From assembly GCA_023213395.1 (NCBI GenBank), contig CM041465.1, positions 121,155,741 to 121,219,740 of the forward strand: a DNA stretch of 64,000 bases. The letters run 5' to 3'. The notes below the pieces were generated by a model that searched no databases, was not told the origin of the DNA, and worked only from the letters and a program-made list of their open reading frames with translations. The DNA comes from Cycas panzhihuaensis (lineage: Eukaryota > Cycadophyta). The translations under genes and the position numbers were made by a program. Position 1 is the stretch's first letter. The number at the start of each line of letters is the position of its first letter. Shown piece after piece: positions 55,119 to 64,000 of this stretch.

Positions 55119-55611
55119 ATTCAAAAAACAGCTCGGCCTTCGGGCCTCCATCTCCAACTAATAGGAGGAGATGATGACAAGAACATCATACTCAGTCTTA
55201 TTCGTGAAAACCCGATATGGGCGCGGAAGGACTTGAATAATTCTCTGCTCTATCCCATTTGTGAAAACCCCTTGAGGGTGCGGAAGGATAAGGGTGGTAC
55301 TAGTTTCAAAAATCAAAACTTGTGAAAACTTGAAAGGGCACCGGGGAGGACGAAATGGTATATGGAGACTCAACAGACTTAGCTGCAAAAATATTGTACT
55401 ACTTGGCTATCTAGTTGCATTCAAAGAGCTATCTGAGCCAAAATTGTTAGTCCAGATAAGTTTGTGGGTTTTTATTCCCTTGAGGGTTTTCTCACAAAAG
55501 TGTCATGTAGCCCATAGGATTTTGTTTCAATGCAATAATGAGGCTCAAATGAAGACCTCATAGAATAGATCAAAATAGGCCAAAATGACCTTCCACCATT
55601 AAGGGGGGGAT

Positions 55612-55970
55612 TGAAAGGTGTTAACGCCTAGGGTCATTTGCATTAGAACTAGATTAATAAGAGTCATTTCATAACTTAGGAAAAGTTACTCTAATGTAAT
55701 GTTATAATGCTCACTTAAGTGAAATGCATTTTATATGCATCTATGTAATTTCACTTAAGTTTCGTGTGAATTTGTTTAGGTGGGAAAACCCTAATCAAAT
55801 TCTCTTATAAATAAAAGGTGAAATCCAAAGGAATGAGTTAGTGATTTCATCTCCTCTTTTGAGCTCTCAAATTTGCCTCTTGTACCTTGAGTGCATTCTT
55901 GCTCTTGTCTCCATTCATGTTTGCCATTGTGAAGTGTTAGAGTGGGCAACCTAGATCCATAGCCCCAACA
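55612..55970 (+). repeat. 3' LTR of element H
   Basis: 359 bp from TGAAAGGTGTT to AGCCCCAACA, preceded by the purine run aagggggggat. It shares the family alpha LTR body with C and D but is divergent. A ctcttataaataaaagg stretch near 55802 is a TATA candidate. The downstream CACAT could be a target site, but its partner is lost. Confidence 0.88.
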
Positions 55971-56363
55971 CACATGGTGTATTGACTATACAATTTGTTG
56001 TAGAGCAAAATCCTAGACACTTCTGTTCACCAATCCGCAATAAGATGATTTGACATAAAATGTGACTACATGACACCTAATTGCTCTATTAAACTCCACT
56101 TAAAGATGCATCTCATAACATAATTAATATATAAAACCTAATTTATACAATTAGAGGATAATACCTAATGTGGAAATCCCAAACCTTAGCCTATTGTCAT
56201 ATTCAAGATTGCAAAGTCAAAGTGTTTATAGGGAAACAATGAGCACTTGCTTATGTGAAGAAATAACTCAATTTATGCCTAGGATGGATCAGTTGGTGAA
56301 GTGAATACAATTTGATTTGTGATTTGAGTACCAAGTTTATGAGGGTGTTGTTAATATTGAAAA

Positions 56364-56394
<31 letters not shown>

Positions 56395-56518
56395 TATAGT
56401 CCATTAAAATGGAACTTTTTTTGATTGAGGTGGAAAGGCTTTTGATTTAAGGGTGGTTTTTGATTGAAGCAGATATGTTTAATTACTACAAGCAAAATTT
56501 GGTTAATGCACTCCATGT
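55971..56518. other. Unassigned sequence with a TA microsatellite
   Basis: AT-rich DNA with no recognised domain. 56360-56372 is an A run followed by (TA)n to 56398. It could be host intron or an older, unrecognisable insertion. Confidence 0.5.
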
Positions 56519-58500
56519 GATGAGCGTCAAGTGCTGCATGTTTCGCTCACATATCTAAAATAATGTAACATATGCACTTTTTTTGGACAGAGTTCACTTG
56601 ATGTCCAAATGATAAGTTAGAATAGTAGTTGAGTCACCTTGTAGCATGAATTGGAATTGTTTAGATTATTTCTTTATATTAGGCTTTCCAATTTGCAAGG
56701 TTGAGGATTGCAAGCAACCCTCCTAAGCCATGACTTCAACAAAGAGAATCTCCTCTCAATCAGGAGATAGGGGCACTTGCGAGGAGACTTCATGGGGATT
56801 CCTCCTTGACCCCAACAACCATTCATTACAACCTCTTCTTCTACTCCAACTTGCAGTTTCTCCATAGCTAAGGATAAAGGAGCCTAGAGATATTATGACT
56901 ACGACAAGTCTTATGGCCATTCAAGTGAGAAATGCTTTAAGTAGAAAGGCGGAGCCTTGACCTTGGTCACAAATGAGGAAGAAAATACACAATAAGAGGA
57001 AGAGGAATCAATCATTGTAGTGACCAACCAAAGAAACTTGGATCCTCGATTGGTTCTAATGGTCAATAATTATTTGGTCTCGTATCAAAAAGCTCTCTTC
57101 ACATAGAGCTATCAGGTAAATGATTGGTGACTACTATGTGTCATGGACAATGGCAATATGATGAACTTGGTCTTTGACATGCTAGGTTTTTTTTCTAAAC
57201 ATCTTGAATGAGCCACATCCAACTCCCTTCAATCTTGGTTAGATATGAAAGAATGATCCTTAGACAAGAGTCGATATGATATGCTATATCATGTTCTCTA
57301 TGGATCCATTCATTGACATGATCACATGTAATGTCAACACTATGGATTGTTGTGATCTACTATGGGGAAAGCCATATCAGTATGATAGATGTGCATAGTA
57401 TGACAACTACAACAACACTTATTGCTTGCACAAAGATAACAAGACGTCCTAGTTGTAGCTTGTAGCCATACCAACTGCTGTGCAAGCTTCTCCTCTCATC
57501 CTAGAGCCTTCAATTTTAGTTGGTTAGCCAATTCAACTACAATGACATCATCTACAGTTTCCTCTCACTTTCCCATAGGCGTATTATTAGGCCCCTCCAA
57601 TTTTAGAGCCTCAATCATACACAAAATTTGCTTCCACTGCCATTAATACCCCTGCTTTTGTGGCACCTCTACATATTGTGGCTCTAGTTCTATCATTGGT
57701 GCAACCATAGTAGTAGGAGCATTGTTTGCTTAGACTGCAACCTTGAGGACAAATGGTGTCTTCTACTCTATTGCTCACCACATAGCATATTGTAGATACG
57801 TTGCCTTAGCATTAGGCACAACTGCCTACTTCTCAGGTGTTGACTCCATAAATCCCCATCCTATGGCAATATCAATAGACTTGGCTCATGGTCAGAATGG
57901 GACCACAACTAAACCATTAATTTGTTATTGGATGACTGCACAAGTGCTAGATAAAGTGGACTATGAGTTCTCGGTTCTTCTTAATGACCTTGGGACTATT
58001 TCCCATAGAGTTGGGAGGAGTTCCCTACCTCTCGTATGGACGTCAAATTGGGGACAATTTTACTTGTGTTGGTAGGAATTGATGGAGCTCAAATGCTTCA
58101 TATTTTTCTCATCCATATAAAATAATATATACACATTTTGGTCTTTTTAGATGTTGAGTTCACTTAATGTCCAAAAAGTGACTCAAGTTAGAATAATAGT
58201 TGAGTTAGCCTTAACTAGATTTCATTATCAGAATTGATTTTTAGTTTGAAACTAGATGTATGTAATTGCACCCACCAACCTCTCACTCAATAATGAGGCT
58301 TGCCTTCATAAAAAGAGTGGGGGACACTTTGTTGTACAATGGCATATATTTTTTGAGTTCTAAATATGAAGGAGCATTCACTCCACTTCTTGAGTTTTCT
58401 CCATACTTTTCTCTTGTTTGCATTTTGTAGAACTTCTCAGTTGTATTTTTGCAGCCATGTTTTGGCCTTTTGTGGAATCAAATAGCTCCAACATATCCAT
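56519..58500 (+). mobile_element. Decayed Ty3/gypsy remnant L
   Basis: Two degenerate direct repeats (about 56519-56670 and 58080-58220) share a gagttcact...atgtccaaa...agttagaata core and look like eroded LTRs. Between them, plus-strand translation gives SYGHSSEKCFK, a partial zinc knuckle (about 56900-56945). A protease-like VMDNGNMMNLVFDML stretch follows (about 57140-57185), then CCDLLWGKPYQYDRCA and YNNTYCLHKDN (about 57350-57440), which resemble the gypsy protease-RT junction (LGRPWQYDR, NTYxxxKDGK). Many stops. The repeat ends are approximate. Confidence 0.5.
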
Positions 58501-59425
58501 CATTCTATTGAGAAGGCTAAGATCTCAATATCCCTAGACTCCTTTCTACTTCAAATTTCAACATTTTCTATGCATCAAAACACTTCCCACACATGGAACA
58601 CTTTGAAGGAATAGCCCTTAGAATGCTCACAACAATTATGGTAGACAGGAATGGTTTTGGAATGGCCAAAATGTCTTGCATAGTCAAGGACGGTTAGAAA
58701 GAAATGATTGTAATAGAGAAGGAACAATTGCAAGAATGGTTCCTTAAGGGACTTTCCTTTGGGTACCTTTTCTTTGTTTTATTACACCTTCCTTTGGTAT
58801 TCATGGTTCTTGTTCTTTGTTACATATCATAGAGTTCGGTTCAAAGCTTTAGTGATAGAAGTGGAGTTACAATGTTTTTGGACAAACTTGATTATTATAA
58901 ATATGTGGTGATTAGGGTTGTAATTTTTTTGGGCTATGACAAACAATAAATAATTGTTGTAAACATATAATAGAATGTTTGGTTGAAGATTGTAGGTAGT
59001 CATAATTAGTGGTATCCATTGAGAGAATATAGGTGAGACCCTTTTCCATTAGGGAGAATGCCTACAGAGTCATAAATCTATAGACAGAGGTGTTAGACTT
59101 AATGCTTATTCACTTGCATTGTATTGCACTATGTGCTTTATGAACCATGTGCTAGATAGTATAACTTTACATTGCAACATTGTAACTTAAGGTTCATGAA
59201 CCCATTCTCTTTTGTTCATGTTGAACACTTGTCCTAAACACTTGCCACACATGCAAGAGCTCAAAGCTACAATGCACCTCATTATAAACTTAGCTTAGAC
59301 GATTATGAAGAAGAGAGACTCCCGATCTTATCTGTTGCATTTTCTATCATATTGAAATCACCTATCACCACTAGATGAGCAAAGGGACCATACACCCAAA
59401 TGAGATGCAAAACTATGACAGACAT
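58501..59425. other. Unassigned intergenic or intronic sequence
   Basis: AT-rich DNA. Neither an exon of LKR/SDH nor a retroelement domain was recognised on either strand. Confidence 0.4.
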
Positions 59426-60191
59426 TGTAGCAATCTCATAGAATTTTACTAAATAAATTAACAAATATAGTGCAAAATATACAAAACATCTACCAATACA
59501 CTTGTAAAATATTCAATCAAGAGAGTAATAATATAAATCTACTTGAATACTTCTTGCATACAAACATAAATTAGTATGAAATGAATATAAACTAAGTAAA
59601 TACAATGTTACCAAATGATCCATCAAGTACTACTAATAACGAATCCATTTTCAAGGAGAGGTTCCCTCCACGAGGCTCCCCAAAAGGGCCGAAAATATGG
59701 TAGTCCAAGACTTCTTTGATGATGCCCAAATGAGGCCCCAAATCCTCCTTAAATAGATGGCCAAAGGATACTAATAAAATTCGGCTAGAAAAGGGGTATA
59801 AACTCGCCCAAAACCAAGATTGGAAATCGGCTATAACTTCCCAGAAAACTGACAGGATGAAAACTTCCAACAGCCATAGCTTTTGTTATTGATGTCAAAA
59901 TTGACTTTCGTCTGAACTGTTGGAATCCTAGTTCAGAAACTTTCGATTTGAATAGTTACATGGTATAGTTTTGACCAAACTCCAAGGTGTTTGGAATGCT
60001 ACAAGTCCCTCCCCTTCAAGACATGCTTTGTCCTCAAACCATGGATAAATTTGAATGTTGTTGATGCCATTCTTCTAATTCCCATGTGGCATGTTCTATG
60101 TCTAAGGTTTTCTCCTTCACAAGGTATTCTCTTATATCTCTGGAGCATAGTTGTTTTGTTCGGACCTGTACAATCCCTTTGGGTTCCAGAA
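59426..60191 (-). mobile_element. 3' end of a second chromovirus, element J
   Basis: A 578-bp LTR (59426-60003, TGTAGCAATC to AATGCTACA) adjoins a minus-strand purine tract (aggggagggact, about 60004-60015). Inside that lies the C-terminal chromodomain of a gypsy integrase in 60034-60216 (GIVQVRTKQLCSRDIREYLV, EKTLDIEHATWELEEW). The frame resembles that of G but the LTR differs. J is interrupted at 60191 by element K; its remainder would lie beyond K and D, outside the window. Confidence 0.82.
60034..60191 (-). pseudogene. Chromodomain fragment of element J
   Basis: About 50 codons ending the integrase: ILEPKGIVQVRT, then REYLVKEKTLDIEHATWELE. The KW of the typical YLVKW motif is KE here. 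It ends with EEWHQQHSNLSMV and a stop at 60034. Confidence 0.8.
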
Positions 60192-61019
60192 TGTTAGACT
60201 TTAACATGGAAGACATTCATCATCAACAATAACAATATCAATGAGCATAATCAGAATACATTAACATACCAAAGTACCAAAGACTTAATATGAGCCTTGA
60301 TGATTACTTGATTACATATACTATCTCAACCACCTTTATATACAAAATAGGTGGGAGGACCTACAAGACAAGTAATGCATGTGGGATAATTACCTTTATC
60401 CTGACCAATGACATTACACCAACTAACTTAACCAATAAGCTTCTATCTTTTCACACACTATTATAATGATAAATGACTCTTGGACTCTAAAACTTAGGAC
60501 TATGATTATTAATCTTAAGACACACTTTACTAAACCATACATGACATTAAACATTATACTCTAACACCTCCCCATAATGTTTAATGTCAAGACTACAAAA
60601 GGTGACTGAATACTAAAGACTAACATGACACTTGACAATGGACTTAGGACATTAAACATGGCCTCTAATGGACTCTAATTTGATCAACACGTACTTTGCC
60701 TTCTTTGAATTTACAACGTCTTGATCTTGGAAAGGTCTTGAACACAATGTCTTGGATTTGATCTTGGTCTTCAATCCTACAATGTTGCCTTTGGAGTAGT
60801 CCTTTAGAGTGATGGCTCTTGAACTTTGTCTTCATGTGCAATTGGGAACCCTTAATTACACAAAATGTGTGGTAGATCAAGCTTGAGCTAACTTGTGCTT
60901 GGTGAGGACCTGTCAGGTGTTTCTACATGTACTTATCAAAGGTGTCTTCAAGGTGTACATCAATTATATCTTCCATCAAAATTTTGGTCACCACCTGTTT
61001 ACTTTCTTCAGCATGTATG
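60192..61019 (-). mobile_element. 3' LTR and adjoining internal part of element K
   Basis: A 375-bp LTR (60192-60566, TGTTAGACTT to ACTCTAACA) followed by a minus-strand purine tract (tggggagg, 60567-60574) marks the 3' end of a minus-strand retroelement inserted in J. The 60575-61019 part is internal 3' sequence without a recognised domain. Element D interrupts it at 61020. Superfamily not determined; the layout resembles copia. Confidence 0.75.
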
Positions 61020-61386
61020 TGTGACAATGTTAATGTCACATGGTCATTTCATGAAGTTAGAATTAGATAAAGTCACTTTTATGTTTATAACTTTAGGATA
61101 AGGTGACTATGCCTAAGTCACTTAAGTGAAATGACATAAAGTTCATTTCATTGTAATTTCATGTAATCTCATTTGAATGTCATTGGGAGGGAAAACTCAA
61201 ATTCCAAACCCTAATGAGCATCCTCATTATATAAGCTGAAATTACATGGAGAGTGATCATATTCTACACTTCTCCTCTTTGAGCTCAAGCTATTAGCATT
61301 CTCTTGTTGAGTACATTGTGCTTGCCTCCACTATTTGCCATTGTGTAGTGTTAGTGCACTAGATCCCTAGATCCATTCCCTCAACA
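61020..61386 (+). repeat. 5' LTR of element D
   Basis: 367 bp from TGTGACAATG to CCCTCAACA. It differs from the C LTR mainly by a 2-base shortening of the tatatataa tract (here tatataa near 61227). That tract is a TATA-box candidate. Confidence 0.94.
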
Positions 61387-61388
61387 AG

Positions 61389-61401
61389 TGGTATCAGAGC
61401 C
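61389..61401 (+). other. Primer-binding site of element D
   Basis: tggtatcagagcc, two bases after the LTR, initiator tRNA-Met type. Confidence 0.93.
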
Positions 61402-62389
61402 ATTGGGTGGATCCTAGTGCCACACTCACTTGCAAGGAGATTGCAAGCTATATTCTCCTCATTCATGTGAAGTGAAGAGTTGAGGATTTTTTAAAAAAAT
61501 CCATTTTTTAAAGCTCTTTTTATAGCAGATTTTTAGTACAAAATTATATGTTGTTGTACTATCTTATTTCTGCAGATAAGAAGAAGGAGTGTGGCTGCTT
61601 AAAAGCAACCTATTTGCAGGCCTAAAGGAGCACAGGAATTGCTCAGCTGATAGCAATTTTCAGCCATCTTTTTGAGCCTCAGGTCTATTTTTGGCCATTT
61701 TTTTGCAGTAAAAGTCAGATTTCAAGGTTGCAGAAGAAAAAATCAGTGACTCTCACTGATTAGAGGCAGATTTTAAAGTATAAAATCAAACCGTACGGAC
61801 GCGGTACGGACTGTACGGATTTTCGTACAACGGTACGGCCAAAAAATCAAAGTGCCCAGAATCGCACGAAATTTCACCAATAGGTGCGTCTTGGCCTCCT
61901 AAGCACTTTTGTCTACTGGAGCGACGTGAGATTTTGAGTTTAAAGGGGTCAAACAACCTATTTTTGCAGTCATTTTCCAAATTTAAAAATCTCAGATCTA
62001 CAAAAATCTGAGGAGTTTTTTCCTGCTGTAATACATGTTTTTGGATCTCCTCGTCCCGATCTATCATTTGGGACAAGTCTCACATGAATCCGACGCTCCG
62101 TTGAAAAGTTATGACAATTTTTAGGTTTTCTAGTACATTTTGGCCGCGAGTTAAAACTGGCTTTTTTGCCTGTTTTTTGACAAGATTTTTCAAAAATTTT
62201 TGTATATTTGGAAAGTGCAGGTGAAGGCCAGCAAATCTGGAAATTTTTAATTTTTTCAAAATTTTTTTTGAAATTTGTGCCATATAGCGATGATCGGCGA
62301 ATGAGATCGCCAACAGCAGACTTAGTTTGCTGAAAATTTGAATTTTCAGTGTACCTTGTATTTCTCAAATTTTTAGTTTTGTTTTCCCC

Positions 62390-62426
<37 letters not shown>

Positions 62427-63498
62427 ATTGTATGTAAAAGGGGTTTTTTAAAGACATTTATAGCCTTTGTGGCTTTTAGAGGCCTATTTTGGCCCTTTTG
62501 TAAAGAACAAGGTACTTAAATCCTTTGTAAAGCCAATCATCTGGATCGGAGCAATATCCGATGATTTGGCTCATCATGTGTATGATTTTAATGGTTGCAT
62601 GCACTTGGAGACTTCATTGAGTGCCACTTGGGCACATAGAGTGCCATTTGGGCACTAGGTGGACACGGCAACAACACTTAAGTGGAGCATTTACATTCAT
62701 TTACATTCGGCCAGTTATTTTTACATGACATTCGAGAACAAGAGCACTTTCCTTAGAATCAACTCATCTCGACGACGTGATACCGCCGCTTCGTGATTTG
62801 TGCGCATACCGCCTTGGTTGAAATAGACCAAGGTTGGCCAAGTCCGAGCCCTAAGGGAGGTGTGAGTTTCATAATCGGGTCCGGTCATAACCTAGATAGT
62901 GGTGGAGGGACGGTTAGCCATACCTACGGCCTCCAATCGTGGATTATCCCGATAACCATCCGGAAAACCGAAAACCCTTAATCAAGATAATTAATTTATT
63001 TGGGCCAATATCCGCTCATAGCCGTGGGACATGCACGCATTTTCTTGGAGAGTATATCACGCTCATTGGTGAACTGGTGAGGATCAAGAAGCACTGGCTC
63101 CACGTTTACTTGGATTTCATCACCAAGGAACTGCGGGTATCGCGGGTGAAGGCCATTAACTTCACGATACTAGAAGCCCCTTAGGCATCGACACCTCACC
63201 TACTTTGGATACAAGTTAGAGGTTTGGGTTTGTTACACATCCTACATCACTTTGGTTTTCGATTGTGTGCACCCACATGCCGGCTTCTATATAGGCCTTC
63301 TCACTTATCTTGATTAGATCACTTACATCACATACTTATTTGTGATCTCTTTGCTTCCACATCTTACATTGCATTACTTCATTATTCCTGCTGCGTCGTG
63401 TAGACTGTCACAAGTGTCGTTGACTCCACCTTCTTCTACTTAGTGCATTTTCATACACATTTATATACATCACTCTTATTCATCTTTTCACACCACCA
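61402..63498 (+). other. Leader of element D
   Basis: 2.1 kb, collinear with the leaders of B and C. It contains a run of 28 A (62397-62424) and a segment near 61790-61840 with repeated cggtacgg and ccgtacgg-type words. Open frames on either strand are not supported as genes. Confidence 0.82.
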
Positions 63499-64000
63499 TG
63501 TCGACCAACTTCAGTAATGTGAACTGTATGCTAAAAGGGAAGGAGAATTGGGATCTATGGTTCACGGGAGTTAAGAACGCAGCCAAGTATGAGGGACTCT
63601 GGCTGGACCACTTGAGCGAACCCCGATAGTACCTGCAACCGACACCACACCGCAGAGTGGTGGCACACCCCCAGCTCCTCCTGCTCATAATCCGCAACGG
63701 CGACAGTGGATCATTGAAGACCAGAAGATCAGAGCAGGGATCCTGCTAGTTACAGATTACTCCTTGCACAACCTGATCGATGACACGCAGCACGACACTG
63801 CCTTCAAGGTCCTCGAAGTCCTCAAAAGAAACTTTGATACTCGATCAGACTTGGAGTTTGTTCATATGGTATTGAAGATGAACAAGATGCGAATGCAGAA
63901 AGGGCGAGCACATGAAACCATCAATGCTCTTCGCCCCATTAAACGGGCCATTGATAGGGATTTTAAGACCCAATGCATAACTTGGGCCTTCCTAATTCAA
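63499..64000 (+). pseudogene. Gag of element D, partial
   Basis: ATG 63499 begins MSTNFSNVNCMLKGKENWDL, the family gag start. A one-base deficit relative to C at about 63615-63620 (ttgagc where C has ttggagc on the matching strand) produces a TAG at about 63628. Past it, another frame continues with the gag core (DYSLHNLIDDTQHD, KRNFDTRSDLEFVHM) open to the window end. Whether the missing base is real is uncertain, because this element shares the CWG anomaly. Confidence 0.88.

Larger units (their letters stand above)
52336..55970 (+). mobile_element. Ty1/copia element H (family alpha), 5' truncated, integrase-less
   Basis: It begins in gag (TFATSFHSSDP, near 52340) and runs through protease, linker, RT, RNase H, the 3' module, a purine tract (55599-55611) and a complete 3' LTR. 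The primer site, leader and gag N-terminus are missing. The integrase is missing too: protease passes in frame into the post-integrase linker. F and H lie in the same orientation with one LTR between them. Confidence 0.87.
61020..64000 (+). mobile_element. Ty1/copia element D (family alpha), 5' part, cut by window end
   Basis: LTR, primer site, 2.1-kb leader and the start of gag are collinear with C (reverse complement of 15700-18158). The LTR is nearly identical to those of C, so both come from the same recent activity. It is inserted in K; the target site is probably GTATG (61015-61019), not checkable here. Confidence 0.93.

Noticed and set aside
57743-58075. 110-codon plus-strand open frame
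   Set aside because: No recognised motif; sits in the remnant L region with stops on both sides. Kept as unassigned.

Overview
The window is plant nuclear DNA. Almost all of it is LTR retrotransposons inserted into one another, and the only host gene seen is two short exons of the bifunctional lysine-degradation enzyme LKR/SDH (27411-27507 and 27646-27812, + strand). The primer-binding sites all match the 3' end of plant initiator tRNA-Met, and the copia and chromodomain-gypsy families are typical of seed plants. No further LKR/SDH exon was recognised in about 27 kb upstream or 36 kb downstream, so the flanking introns look very large. That suggests a large-genome plant, plausibly a gymnosperm; the species cannot be told from the sequence.

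Left block (1-26843). Host sequence is interrupted by copia element A (+, 530-26838, target duplication GTAGG). A holds two separate insertions: complete copia P (-, 1130-6701, GTAAA) and truncated copia B (-, about 7771-24484). B is broken at its gag start codon by copia Q (-, 10043-21987; duplication decayed to CAACA/TGACA). Q contains copia C (-, 10421-18158, CCCAT). The nest A > B > Q > C is four levels deep. P and Q belong to one family (beta); B, C, D, F and H belong to another (alpha).

Middle (26844-28435) is host DNA with the two exons, canonical GT-AG splice sites and a 138-bp intron.

Right block (28436-64000). Copia E (+, 28436-35204) lacks the end of its 3' LTR and abuts a tandem F-H pair of alpha elements (+, 35205-55970). 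F is interrupted by an 840-bp solo LTR (35661-36500, AATGT) and by chromovirus-type gypsy G (-, 38560-51312, AGCAA). G is itself interrupted in its RT by copia I (+, 41547-48575, GATAT). After H come unassigned sequence with a TA microsatellite, a decayed gypsy remnant L (about 56519-58500), the 3' end of another chromovirus J (-), a 3' LTR of element K (-) inside J, and alpha copia D (+, from 61020, cut by the window end) inside K.

No element has a clean full-length polyprotein. Old elements (A, E, Q, H) show stops, lost catalytic residues and large deletions. The young elements C and I, and partly D, show a different pattern: CAG/CTG in one copy repeatedly reads CG or CCG in another. That looks more like an assembly or basecalling artefact at methylated CHG sites than like ordinary mutation.
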